Of a stretch of DNA of 64,000 nt, positions 45,121 through 57,299 are shown one piece after another. Below the pieces are notes generated by a model. That model was not told the origin of the DNA. It made no database searches and worked only from the letters and a program-made list of their open reading frames with translations. This DNA is from Gaeumannomyces sp. JS-464. Taxonomy: Eukaryota; Ascomycota; Sordariomycetes; Magnaporthales; Magnaporthaceae. The position numbers and the translations under genes were made by a program. Where the stretch lies: positions 3,100,001 to 3,164,000 of the forward strand of contig NGZR01000003.1 in the NCBI GenBank assembly GCA_002197995.1, written 5' to 3'. The first letter of the stretch is position 1; every line of letters begins with the position of its first letter.

Positions 45121-45349
45121 TATTACGGTTTCCGTATCGGGCAAAAAAACGAGGCTATAATGTACCCGTAAAGTTGGTTAGCTATTTAAAGCTAAGAAAC
45201 AGGAAAAAATCGCGGTGCTTCGCACCGGGATTAATTGGCAGGGTTTTTATGCGGCCAATTAAAGCACGGGCTAACGGCCGCCACGTAACCGCCCTTCCTA
45301 TAAAAGCCTAAAAACCGGCAAGCTTAAAAAGGCCTGCCGTGCTATAACA
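45121..45349 (-). repeat. 3' LTR of element F
   Basis: Left LTR, matching 53462-53692. It begins tattacgg (tgttacgg changed by G to A) and ends gctataaca. It contains a small hairpin, ggtgc-ttc-gcacc. A complementary polypurine tract follows at 45351-45365. The plus-strand open stretch over 45045-45311 is not a gene. Confidence 0.85.
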
Positions 45350-45359
45350 TTATCCCCTT

Positions 45360-48300
45360 TTTTAAAAAAAGGCGCGCTTTTCCCTTTTAAGGTTTTGCTT
45401 TTCGCCGGCGCAAGGCGTACTTCGGGGTCGGCTTTTAATTAGCTAGGATTTCATTTTCCAAATGCTCTAAATCCGTTTTGTTTTTTTGCCAAGCCTCGTG
45501 CTAGTTTTTTAGCCGCTTTAAAAGGCTTAGCTATTCCGGGTAGGCTTTATAAAAGGCGTATAGCATCGCCGGCGAGTTTTTAAAATTGCTGGCGTTATAA
45601 TACTTTGCATCTGGATCCCAGCCCTTTTATTGCATTTGGTATTGCAATTTCTCATAATTAACTTTTAATAAAAAGGATATGGTTTACTTTCCACTCCTCC
45701 TTTTTTAATACAATTTCCGGTTTTGGTTTTGGAGGCTTTTAGCCCGGAAGTGGGTTATCGGGGTACTTTTTTAGCTTATCCGCGTGGAAAACCTTCGAAC
45801 TTCGCCATTCGTCCGGCATTTCCAGTTCGAATAAGTGGCTTTTTATAACCGCGACCCGATAATGCTACCGAGTTATAAGGAAATTTAGTTCATCGTTTAG
45901 TCGGTTTGTTAAGTTCGTTTTTTTAAGGATAAACACCCGGTTTTCCACCCTGAAGTCGGGTTTTTTGCGGTGTTTGTTAGTTTGCTTCGTTATACGTCGT
46001 TATAACTTTCCCAAAACCGCTTTCGCGCGCTTTACGTACTTTTAAAAGCGGTTGGTTATAACTTGCCCTTTTTGTTTAAAAAAAAACGCTTCGTTATAAG
46101 CATTTTTTTAAATTTTACGGTTTTTTTGTGCTAGTTGTAATGGTTTATTAGGGAAAAGCTAATAGTTACCTCGTAAAGCGATATGCCTTTTAAAGCTTCG
46201 TGCGGAAGTAAGGCTTGCGTTTAATCCAATGCGGGATAACGTCCGACTAGTTATCCTAATAATGGTTAACGTATATGCGTAATTTTTAATCCACGTACTC
46301 GTTTATAATTTCCTTTTGGCTTGCTAATTGGGAATGGCTTGCGGAAAAAAAGCGCTAGTTAACGCTTAGTATTTTAACGAATTTATCCGTTAAATCGGCC
46401 ACGAATTGGAAGTTTTTGTTTAACTTTACAGTTATTAGCAATCCGTGGTTGCGAAACGGTTTTTAATAATACTATATTAAGGTTACGTCTCGTGCTATAG
46501 CCGTTCGGTAATATCGAATGGTTTATAACCTTTTACTTAAATAATTAATAATAACTAGTGCGTTATCGTATCCTTTTTTATTTTTAAGCATGCTTTTAAA
46601 ATTTATTACAAAATGCTATCCTAGCCGTTTAAAATAGGAAAAGGGTGTAAAAGCTTTAAAGTTTTATTTTAAAAGGTTTTAACAAATCGGTAAGCGCAGT
46701 TAGCGATGTACTTGTTAACGTTTAGGCTTTGCCTTTTTTATTAATATAAAAATCCTATTAAGCGTTTTGTTTTATTTTTACCTAAATATGTAAAAGGCAG
46801 TTTATTATAAGCTTTTCGAATAATTCGGGCCGGCAGCGTGTGGTTATTAGCCGGGGTTACAAAACGGCCGTTTTTTAGCAAATACCTTTTTTTAGTTAGG
46901 CTTTAAAAAGCATTACCGCTTCGAGCTTTTTACCGGTTTTTTTTTAAAAGTGGCAAAGGTAAGGTTAGCTCGAAATGCAAAGTTTGTTAACATTATCGAC
47001 GTAAAAAGAAAGCTTTCCCGAAATGCCGCGTCGGCTTTATCGGTCGTAGCTACTTTTGGTTTAAAAATGCGCAATGTCCTTTTAGCTTTTTATTTTAATT
47101 TTTGGGTGGTTAGTTTTTCCGTTTTCCGCGTTAAAACGTTCGTTACGTTTTAGCCTTTTAGCTTATATTAAATTACGAAATGGTATTGGGATAAAAAGTT
47201 TGCTTAGCTTATTTATTTTATATTTAATTAGCGCTTTGTAAAAAAGTACTTTAAAACTCGGTGGTTAGTAATAACCTCGAAAAGTTTTATTTGTTAACTG
47301 CCGATTAATTCGGCCTTTTAAATTTTAAAACCCCGAACTATTATTAAAAGTTCCTTATTATAAATTCCGTAGTTTAGTTTAACGCCGCTTATGGTTTTCG
47401 AATAAAAAGCTACAAAGTGCTAATATTTTTTACCCTTTTCCCGCTGGCTTAATATCCCTATTACCATTTCGTTAGATGCATTCGTTTCCATTCGTATAAC
47501 GAGGTGCTATTGGTAGTGCCTTAGTATAAAGGCCGCGAAAGCCGCTTTTTTAAAGCGTTAAAAGCTTATTAACATTTGGAAAACCACTTAAAAGGTACGT
47601 CCTTCCTCGTTAATTGCGTTAAAAGTTTCGCAAAGCGATTATATTCCGGAACGAACTTACGGTAAAAGTTGCAAAAGCCTAAAAACGATTAAATCCCTTT
47701 CATTGTTAAAAACTGCTTCCAATCCCAAACGACGGTCGCTTTTTTAAAATCGACGGCCACGCTTTAGGTTTTAATAATAAACTTTAAAAATTTCGTTTAT
47801 TTTACTTAAAATTCGCACTTTTTAAAATTAGCTTAAAAGTCGGCCTTTTATAATCGTTTTAGGATTTTTCGCACGTGCTGCTTATGTTTAGCTTTAATAT
47901 CGGACCAAATTAAAATATCGTTAATATATGCCAAATAAAAATCGTTTAAGTAATATATTAAAACGCTGTTAATATATTTTTAAAAATTGGCTAAGCCGTT
48001 AATTAGGCCGAAAAGTAGCATTTTATACTTAAAAATGCCGTAACGAGTGCGAAAGGTTGTTAGGTTTTCGTTGCCGGCGGCCATTTGGATGCGGTAAAAA
48101 GTTTAACAAATGTTTATTTTCGTAAAAATGCAGGCGTTTTTAATTTTAGCTAGCGTTTTTTCGATTAACGGTAGCGTGTAAACGTTTTTTTTAGTAATGG
48201 CGTTTAATTTCCGATAATCCACGCAAAAACGTAAAAATCCGTCGCTTTTACGTGCGAAAAAATAAGCGCTGCTTATAATGCGTTGCTAAGCTTAATAAAG

Positions 48301-49259
48301 CCTTTTTAAAAAGCTTTTTTTTTAAATATTTCCTGCACGCTTTTAGCTTTTCCAAAAACATTTTATAAAGCGGGCTATATACGAGGTTTTTTAATAGGCT
48401 TGTTAAATTTAAATAGTGGTTTACGCCCTTTTTAAACGGGGGTATTTCGTTAAATTTAGCTTTGCTAAAACTCCTTAGCGAATTCCGATACTTCAGGGGG
48501 ACCGTTTTTAATACGCGTTATGAAAATTCCTTATCGTTGTAAGGAAATAGCTTTTCCGCCCGGGCCGATTCCCGTTTTTTAAAAATAAATTTATTTAACT
48601 TAGAAAAATTAATCGCCGCCAAATCGGTGTTTTTTTCGCTTGGTTTTCAGCTACCCGTTAAAAGTTTACCGCGTTTAATACGGCTACGTTAAAAGGTCGG
48701 TATTTGTGCTAGCCGATCGAGTTTCGTTTAAAAATGTAAATCCCTCGCCCGTTTCGGCTAAAATAAAAGGAAAGCTTTTTTAAAACCCTTCAAATTTAAG
48801 GTTGGAATTCGAAAAGTAAGCGGGGTTAAAAAATGCCCGCCAGCTTTCATTCCATTTTAGCTAGGTTTTTTCTCAAGACGTTTTTCCAGTTATACTTTAC
48901 CGGTTTTAAAGCGGCTATTTGGCAATTTTGGATAACCGGTTTTAGGGGCTTAGGAGCCGGTTCCGCCAATCGCCGTTTTTTAACCAGCTGTAACTCCCGC
49001 AATTAAACGCGGATCGCGGTTAAAACCTGCTATCGTTCGTTGGGTTCCGGTTTATAATTCGACGCAATTTTAGGTTTAAACCGCGCTTGTTTAAAAGTTT
49101 TTTATTTTTCCAGCTAGCGATTTTTTTTTTCGAATTTAGCGTTTTAAACGCGTACCTCGTCGTTTTAACAAACCTTTTTAAGTAAGCGACCTTCGCTAGC
49201 GTTCATTTTAATATTATAAGCATTTTTTTTAAAATAATACTAATTTTAAAAAAATAAAC
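45360..49259 (-). pseudogene. Element F pol remnant
   Basis: Minus-strand pol, read from 49259 to 45360. The C-terminal part near 45600-45650 resembles that of B and C. The RT catalytic box reads Tyr-Ile-Asn-Asp at 47917-47928, with Ile-Leu-Ile-Trp-Ser following. Integrase is expected about 46100-46900 from the order in B and C. Stops are frequent. Confidence 0.7.
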
Positions 49260-49261
49260 TA

Positions 49262-51123
49262 ACGTGGTTTATTAGTAAGTAACGCATATTAGCAAATAAC
49301 GCACCCATACCCAACCTTTGGTTAATCGACGCGCATGCTAACCTAATAATGTTAGGAATTTATTTAAACTATTTAAAACTGTATATATCGAACATTTTTA
49401 CTTTTTTTTAACAAATGCGTACATTATATCCGGTTTTGCCGCAAATGCTATATTGCCGACAAGTTATCGTCGCCCTTTTTTCCAAACCTTTATAATTGCG
49501 CATTTTTTGCTGTAATTACTTATTTAGCTCCTATTGGTTTAAAACATTTCGTACTTCGTCGATAGTAAGTAACCCTCCAAATTAAATACGTTTTTTTTTA
49601 GCCTTTTAGCGTTTATTAAATGCTTCGTTCGCCTTTTTAAGCGTAAACATTTTAGTTCGAAAAAGGGCTATTTTATGCATTATCGCTTTCGTCCTTTTTG
49701 CGATTTAGTTTATAACCGTTAGCATAGGTATCGGAAAATTGCTTTAGTAATTGGTAATCCGAGTTTTAATATGTTCGGATTGCGAAGTTGCTTTTTAACC
49801 GTCCGCGGCGTTTTAAAAGTTTAAAGTTCAAGGTCGTTTAAAAGCGTTTTTAAAGGAGTTAAAGTTCGTAATTTTACATCCAGCTTTTTTAAAACCGAAT
49901 TTGGATTAAAAAAAGCAAAGCCAGCTTTTCGAAAGCCTTTTTGGATATTTCCTTCGGTTATAAAGTTAAAAAAATGTCGTTTTAAACGCCGAAAGGAACT
50001 TAACTTTAATTACGTAATTAACGTGTAACTTTATTAAGTTTTCGATTTATTAACCGTACGCTCGCTTTATTAAACCGAAATACCCGACGTTAAACGGCTA
50101 AAAAAAGTAAAACGAATGCGAAAGCATACAAAGCGTAATAATATTATATTTTTGGTAATAAAGTTCGAAATCCGTTAAATAGTAACTTTCGTAACCGTCC
50201 AGGATTAATAAACGATAGAACTCCGTAAAACAAGTTGTAATGTGTTTATTAAAATGCTGGATTTATTTCAAGCCGAGCTTATTTGTAATCCACCCGTTAA
50301 CGCTTATTACGATAACCCAATTGCGTAAAAAGTCGGTTTTTAAATACTAATTGGCCAAATAGTACTACTTTTTAACAATAATAAAAGGAAAAACCGTTTA
50401 ACCGCAATAGTTAACCTTTTAAATAATTATAGCCTATTTCCGGTTGCTAAACTGGATTAGCTTTGTTTTATTACGGCCTTTCGATGTTATAATAACTATA
50501 ACGGCGGCGATTATGCCTATAAAAAAGCCGGTTTCGTTAAAGTTATAAATGTCGTTATTTTAAATGCTATATTTAGCCATAATATTCCGCATAAAGTCGA
50601 ACTACGCAAAAACAAGCTTGGGATTTTCGCATTTGGCCTTTTAATAGTCGTATTTTCGAATTTAACGCGTGCCGAGCTTTACGCGGCGTTTAATAAATTT
50701 GTCGACTTAGCATTTGCTAACGGTGCTTGCATCGCGTTCGGCGAGCAATTAGTTAGTTATAGCTTTAACATTAAAAGGCCAGGAAAGAAATGCGCGAAAA
50801 TCCAACTTAAAATATGTATTTAATAAACGCTTCCTTTTTAAATTCTGTTAATTTCCGGAATTTAAGCATGCAATCGCGTTAAAAAGGTTAGCTAGCGCGT
50901 CGGCGACGCAACGTAGCTTTAAAAACGTTATAAATTTTAACGGCCGAACGTATGCTTAATTGCGCGTTAAATTGCATTGCCCGTATGGCAAAAACAATTT
51001 TAGCTTTGTTAAATGTGGATGCCATTTGTGGTTGTTAAGCAATTAAGGTTGGAAGTGGGAAACGCGAGTCGCGATGGAAAACGCGTTATTCGCTAATATG
51101 CGTCATTTACTAATAAACCACGT
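49262..51123 (-). mobile_element. Tc1/mariner pogo (Fot1-type) transposon, copy 1
   Basis: A 1862-bp DNA transposon inside element F. TA duplications flank it at 49260-49261 and 51124-51125. The terminal inverted repeats start acgtggtttattagtaa and continue for about 40 bp with a near-duplicated subunit. The transposase is on the minus strand and heavily interrupted by stops. Its C-terminal zinc knuckle (49411-49452) has lost a Cys and the His to Tyr codons. It has the same length and layout as copy 2 at 59403-61264. Confidence 0.85.
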
Positions 51124-51125
51124 TA

Positions 51126-53461
51126 TCGTTTGCGGCAATTTACCAAGGTGTTATGGTAGTTTAGGAACTTTTTTCCCACTATTAGGTTATAATGCATATC
51201 GATAATTAAAAAAGGGATTTTAAAAAATAGCCGTTATTATATTTTAAACAAAGCGATTAAAGCCACGTTTATTATTTACGTGCTTTAACTTTTGTAATCG
51301 CCGATCGCTTAGTATTTAAAGTCGACTATACGGCGGGGTTTAAACTTTATAGCTTTTTAGCGAAGTTTAGGCTTATAAAAGGTATTCGTTTATTCCGGTA
51401 TTAATAAGCGTTATAGCAAAAAAAAGTCCGTTAATTACTATTTTAAAAGTTAAAGTTATAAGGTCCCTTTTAAAATATTTAGCAAAAAAGTCGTAAGGAA
51501 TTTTTTTATGCCAAATGCCGCTATCCACATTTTTAACTTTAAAATAAAGTTTAATGCTTTTAAAGCAATTAGTTTTTTAAATTTTCAACTTTATTATCAT
51601 TTCCCAAGTTAGCGACGGTTGTTTTAAGCTCCTTTTGGTTAAACTTTATAATCCGTTAAACGATGGCGTTTAAGCGAGATTTTTCGCGTTATTTTCCATC
51701 GCTTTTAGGTTAATTAAAAGCCCGTTGGCCGGTTTTGCGGCAATTAAAACATCGGCCTTTTTAAACCAGCTTTTTAATTTCGTTCGCAAATAGCTTGCTT
51801 ATATTAAAACCCAGTAGTGTAATAGTGAAAGCTTTAAAAGCTCCGCTTTTAGCTCCGCCGTTTAACTTTTTATTTCTTTCGGTATTACTTTTGTTTTTAT
51901 CGTTAATAAACGTTTTGTTTTTTTTTAGCGCTAAAGGAATTAAAGCTTTTAAACACCTTTTAAAAATTGCTTAAACGTGTAAAAAGTTTCCAAGCAATTA
52001 CGGGATAAGTTGTTTTAAAAACCGCTCGAAAGTCGCTTATAAAGCGCTCGCTTTCACTACTTTTAAAAGGTTTAGGTTTTTCCAGCAAAACGAACAAACT
52101 TGTTTTTAAAAGCTATAAAATCGTTACCCGTTTTTATCGTTAGCGAGTTAAACGCGTTGTACGCTTTTTTTTTAGCATTAGCGTCGTAATACTCCTGTTA
52201 AAAATGCTTTATAAAAGCGGCGTACGTGGTAATTTGCTGCGGGTGCTTTTTACGGGTATAAAGTAATAGCATTTTAACTGCGTTACTATTAAAACGTTTT
52301 TTAATATAAACGAATTTATCGTAATCGGTCGGATAAAAGCTACCGTCGCATTTTAACTTTTTTTTAGTTTGCTAATCCTAAATTTCGAACTTTACGTTAT
52401 CCTTTTTAGGGTTTTAAAAAAACCGAAAAGGGTGTTTTTTTTTTGGTTTTAATAGCGCTTTATAATCTTGTAACCGAATCGGCCGGGGTCGAGTAGCGGG
52501 ATCGCGCGTTAATCGCAGCCGGCTTAATAGCTATATTAATAATAACTGCTTTTAAATCGGCAATTTTAGCGTTTTAAACCGCGATTTGCGCGAAAAGGTT
52601 TTCCAGCATTTAAAGGTTTTATTTAATGCTTTTAGTATAGCTTTAGTTAACGCGAATACGGTAAACGTTTTTTCCATTTTTACTAATGCCGAAGCATTAG
52701 TTACATATATATGCCCCAAATTAAAATCCAATTGGACCGCTATTTAATGCAAGGTTTTCCGCTGGTTATAAACCGTTTCCAAGCAAAAAAAACGGAGCTT
52801 AACCTCCTCGTAAAAAGCTTTGGGGTTTTCGGCCCAAAGGTTTCGAAACGTTTTAAATAAGCACGGGCTGTTAAAATTCGGGAATGCTATTTGTACGTGC
52901 TTCGAAATGGGAGCGAAATAAAAGGACGGATTTCCCTTTTAAGCGGTTTGCTCGCTAAAACGAATTATTTAATCCATTAAGTTTTAATCCCAAATGCTTT
53001 CCGTATATTAATAGCGGATTTGTTCGTGCATGTTATTTTAAAAAAGACGATTTTCTTTTTAAAAGCCGCGTAGGTTAAATTAGTAGCCATTTCCTCGAGC
53101 TTTTCGTTAAATTTAACGTCGGCGTTTTCGCGACGGAAATAATAGGTCGACGCTTCGAACAGGCTGCTATCGAAGCTAAAACCCGCGGCTTGTTTGCCAA
53201 CGGGGCGGTTACCACGGGAAAGCGAGCGTTTAAAGTCCTTTATCGCGAAGCGGACTAATATCCAAGCCTTTTTAAAGCGGGCCGTTTTAGCCGCGGCTTC
53301 GGCGTTAAAATCGGTTATGGTTACCTAATCGGTGGGTTGGTTTTTAAGTCGAACTGCGCCGTTTTAGGCAGCTTTTTCGAACGGGCAGCAGTTATTAAGC
53401 TGCGCTTTTTGTAAATAGTGTTACTACTTTCGCAAGTAGTTAAACGAATTAAGCTTTAAAT
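51126..53461 (-). pseudogene. Element F gag region
   Basis: Minus-strand region between the 5' LTR of F and the pogo insertion, by position gag and the start of pol. I see A/T-rich sequence with stops in all frames and no intact zinc knuckle. The assignment rests on position only. Confidence 0.45.
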
Positions 53462-53692
53462 TATTACGGTTTTCGTATCGGGCAAAAAAACGAGGTTATA
53501 ATGTACTTATAAGGTTGGATTGGCTATTTAAAGTTAAGGAATAGGAAAAAATCGCGGTGCTTCGCACTGGGATTAATTAGTAGGGTTTTTTATGCGGTTA
53601 ATTAAAGCACGGGTTAACGGCCGCCACGTAACCGCCCTTCTTGTAAAGGTTTAAAAACCGGCAAGCTTAAAAAAGCCTGCTGTGCTATAATA
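53462..53692 (-). repeat. 5' LTR of element F
   Basis: Right LTR, homologous to 45121-45349. Its end reads ctataata, a C-to-T form of ctataaca, and is followed by the duplication aacgt. Confidence 0.85.
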
Positions 53693-53697
53693 AACGT

Positions 53698-55343
53698 TTG
53701 GGTAATCCAGTAGGTATAACGCGAGCCTTTTTTTATAATTTGCGTTTTTAAACCGGGTTTTTAAATACACTACTTTTTGGTCGTTTTTAAACCATAATAA
53801 GGTTTAACTATCGTTTTTTACCGCTGGGGTGGCGTAATATAAAAGCCCGTTAAAATATCCTAAAACTTTAACATTTTAAAAGCATTTTAAAAGGTTAAAA
53901 GTGGTAAAAGCCCGTTAGCTTTTTTAACTTTTTTTTTGCTTTTCGGGTTATAAGCACGGACGACGGCCTAGTAGCAGCCGCTTTTTCGGCCTTTTCTTAA
54001 AACTAGGCGGTATTAATATCCCAACCGTTTTGGTTTATTTCGGCGCTAGTGTTAGAATTTTCCGGCTTTTAAAAAAGGTGTGTTTATCGCAAAAGTTCCT
54101 TTTAAGTTTATCCTTTTTCCGAACCGCTTGCCAAAGTCGTTTTTTAAGTTCCGCGAAACGCGGCGTTATTTTTTTTTAAATCCGTAAACCGAAAACGACC
54201 CGTTATTTTCCCTCGCTATCGTACTCGACCTTAATAGCTTTAAACATAGCGATATTTCGTAGTTTCCGAAAGTATTATTTAGTAACCTTTTTATTAAACT
54301 AGTGTATAACGCATAGTTCGTCGTAACAATTTATTTAATTAAACGCTAGTTTAAAGCATAATGCCTTATGTGATAGGCTTTTTTGCGTTTGCTAAAAGTT
54401 AATTACTTATTAGTTATCGTTTCGCTAAAAGCAGTTTGCTTTAATGTGGCCGGCTTAACTACATTTAAAGCACTTTTCGTTTTTTTAAATTACTTTTGCT
54501 TTTTTTACTACACTGTTAATAGTACTGCGGTTAAATGGTTACGTTTTATTTTCGTTTTTTTAAATTTGGCCTTTTTTAATTAGCCTTATTATTTTATACC
54601 ACGTTTTTAAAACCATATTCTTTTTTTTCCTATTATCGTTCGTATAGTTTATCGCTAATACGAACCGCGTTTTTAACGTAATTAGTAAAAAACTTTAAGT
54701 AATCCTACTTTGCAAGTTTATTTTTTACGTTTTCGCGTAATCCGTTGTAAAAATGCAGCATTAACGTAGCGTTATTTTAATTAAGTTTAATGCTAATTCG
54801 TTAAAAGTTTGCAACGTATTTAACTGCAGGCTTTCGTTATTTAAAAGCTAGCAAATTTTTTTCGGCAATTTAAGTTTCGTTAATTATGCTAAACACTTTT
54901 CCGACTTTTTTTCCAAAGGTTTTAAATTGGCGAAAATAATTTTAATAACTTCCTAATTACTTTTATGTTTTTTCAAGTAATTATTTTAAATCGGTTAAAA
55001 CTATTTTTTTATTTTACCGTTTAGCTTAGTAATAGCGTAAGCGACTTTTTATTTTTCGCTTACGAATTGTTATTTGTAAAACTTAAAATAGCTTTTGCAT
55101 TTGGTAAAAAACGTTTTAAACTTACTGTTTTATTTTCGTAAAAGTTTAAAAACGGGAACTTTATACGTTAAAATTGCGATAAGTGTTTTAAAAACATTAA
55201 TTTCGTAATAAATTGCTTTATTTTAATTTAGCTTTTAGCGATTTCACTTGCTATAAGTTTAAAAAGGCTAGCCGTATTAATAGCATTTTCCAAATCGTAT
55301 TTAACACTGTTAAAAGTAAAAACCGTAATTTTTCCTTCCTTTT
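53698..55343 (-). pseudogene. Element G gag with intact CCHC knuckle
   Basis: Reverse complement of D positions about 28880-30570. The zinc knuckle at about 54435-54477 retains Cys-x2-Cys-x4-His-x4-Cys with one TAA inside it. The upstream gag core matches D and E. The N-terminal part (55228-55343) is open and ends where element E is inserted. Confidence 0.7.
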
Positions 55344-56011
55344 TATTACGACTAGCATGTAAACCTTTTAATAGCCGGGAAAAAAGGAAAAGGCAATAAG
55401 CTTTGCTTCGCATTACAAATAACAAAGTTACGTAATACACAAATAAAACAGCTAAATTGTGGATTTATAACAAAATAACAAATTTAAAGCAAATTTAAAA
55501 ACCACGGCGGTCGGGCTAATATGTGTATAAAAAGGAGGGTTTTTTTCCTTTTTTCCTTAAGTAGCTTTAACTAAAACTTCGGCATTAATTAACTTAAGTT
55601 AACTTTTAAGCATTTTTTAAAACGAGCAATTAAATTGTCCTTTTAAATTACGTGTTTCTTTAAATATTAAAGCAATGGAATTGTCCTTTTTACCCGCGAA
55701 ATGCCTTACTTTAAAAGCGAACCTGTTGGTAAAAGTGTTACTCCTGTTAAAAGCCCGGAGCTCTCCTATAGTAACACACAAAAATTTATAAATCTGGAGG
55801 GTTCTTGTATTGTGCATAAAGAGGAAGGAGATTTAGCTACAAGAAAGGGGGCTAACAGGCCCCCTTTTATCCGTGAAAGGGTTTGGGCTTTTAGGTCACG
55901 TGGGCCCTGTAGGCCTTGTAGGCCTTAGGAGCCTCCCAAGCCTCCCAAGCCTCCAAATCCCTCGAGTGCATGCGCCGGAATAACTATCCAACAAAACCTT
56001 TAATTGTAACA
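55344..56011 (+). repeat. 5' LTR of element E, with nested insertion
   Basis: Matches the D LTRs but has a single ~37-bp unit, giving about 393 bp once the nested 270-bp element and its 5-bp duplication are removed. It ends taattgtaaca. Confidence 0.85.
55724..55993. mobile_element. 270-bp TGTTGG...CCAACA element, probably a solo LTR
   Basis: Inserted in E's LTR and flanked by gaacc (55719-55723) and aaacc (55994-55998), a 5-bp duplication with one transition. The ends tgttgg and ccaaca are inverted, as in many LTRs. It has frequent CpA and TpG, a perfect inverted repeat (gggggc, 7 bases, gccccc) near 55850, and short direct repeats gtaggcctt and gcctcccaa. It has no coding capacity: the open frame across 55701-55928 begins outside it. 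The lack of RIP-type change contrasts sharply with its host LTR. Confidence 0.65.
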
Positions 56012-56039
56012 TTTTAAGTAATCCTATTTAATATTTCGT

Positions 56040-57050
56040 TAAAAAAAATAATATAATTATAATAAGCAATAGCAAAACATAAAAAAAGGGAAAAGCTACG
56101 GTTTTTACGTTTAATAGTGTTAAATACGACTTAAAAAAAGCTATTAACACGGCTAGCCTTTTTAAATTTATAGTAAATGAAATCGCTAAAAGCTAAACCA
56201 AAGTAAAACAATTTACTACGAAATTGGTATTTTTTAAAACACTTATCGCAATTCGAACGTATAAATTCCCGTTTTTAAACTTTTACGAAAAGGAAAACGG
56301 TAAATTTAAAACGTTTTTTACCAAATGCAAAAGCTATTTTAAGTTTTACGGATAACAATTCGTAAACGAAAAATAAAAAGTCGTTTACGCCGTTATTAAA
56401 CTGGACGGTAAAATGAAAAAATGGTTTTAACCGACCCAAAATAACTATTTTAAAAAATATAAAAATAGCTAAAAAGCTATTAAAATCATTTTCGCTAATT
56501 TTAAAACTTTTAGAAAAAAGGTTAAAAAAGTGTTCGAAATAATCGACGAAACCCGAATCGCCGAAAGAAATTTGCTAGTTTTTAAATAGCGAAAACCCGC
56601 AGTTAAATACGCTATAAACTTTTAACGAATTAGCATTAAGCTTAATTAAAACGACGTTACGTTAATACTGCACTTTTACAACGGATTACGTAAAAACGTA
56701 AAAGATAAACTCGCAAAACAAAATCGCTTAAAGTTTTTTTACTAATTACGTTAAAAACGCGGTTTGCATTAGCGATAAACTATACGAACGATATTAGGAA
56801 AAAAAATGATATGGTTTAAAAAATGTGGTATAAAATAATAAAGTTAACTAAAAAAGGTTAAATGGCAACTAATAACGGTTTACAAAACGCAATTAGGTTT
56901 TATAAATTTAAGTGCGGGAGCCGCTTACTATTAGCATAAGTAGCAAAAAAAAAAAAAAAGTAAAACTTGAAAAATTGAAAATGTTTTAAATATAACCAAA
57001 CCGGTTATATTAAAGCAAACCGCTTTTAGCGAAACGATAACCGACAAATA
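56040..57050 (+). pseudogene. Element E gag, broken
   Basis: Homologous to D gag, with almost the same spacing. The zinc knuckle near 56985-57025 has its second Cys and its His codons altered. The run of A at 56945-56960 matches the A-rich part before the knuckle in D. Stops are more frequent than in D. Confidence 0.7.
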
Positions 57051-57299
57051 AGCAACTTTTAACGAACGTAAATAAGCCCGATATAAAAGGCATTATACTT
57101 TAAACTAGCGTTTAATTACATAAACTATTACGACGAACTGTGCGTTATATATTAGTTTAATAAAAAGGCTACCGGATAATACCTTCGAAAATTATAAAAC
57201 ATTGCTATGCTTAAAACTATTAAAGTCGAATATAATAGCGAGGGAAAATAACGGGTCGTTTTCGGGTTTACGGATTTAAAAAAAAACGACGCCGCGTTT

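Larger units (their letters stand above)
45121..53692 (-). mobile_element. Ty3/gypsy element F (minus strand), complete with LTRs
   Basis: An LTR retrotransposon inserted in G, flanked by gacgt (45116-45120) and aacgt (53693-53697), a 5-bp duplication with one transition. LTRs are 229 and 231 bp. Without the pogo element at 49262-51123 it is about 6.7 kb, close to B and C. Its LTR start on the minus strand (tgttatagcacggcaggc) resembles that of the B/C family, so F is a related but separate family. Confidence 0.85.
38571..55343 (-). mobile_element. Ty3/gypsy element G (minus strand), interrupted several times
   Basis: Minus-strand copy of the D/E family. Its 3' LTR is at 38571-39008, with gypsy sequence at 39009-39960, about 40776-41593, 43541-44553, 45084-45120 and 53698-55343, in reverse order relative to D. 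The region matching D positions about 32450-34005 (integrase) is absent between 39960 and 40776. Insertions at 39961, 41594, 44554 and 45121 break it, and element E is inserted in its gag N-terminal region at 55344. The 5' LTR lies beyond the right edge. Confidence 0.8.

Noticed and set aside
45045..45311. 88-codon plus-strand frame
   Set aside because: It overlaps the LTR of element F, and the equivalent LTR at 53462-53692 has stops in that frame.
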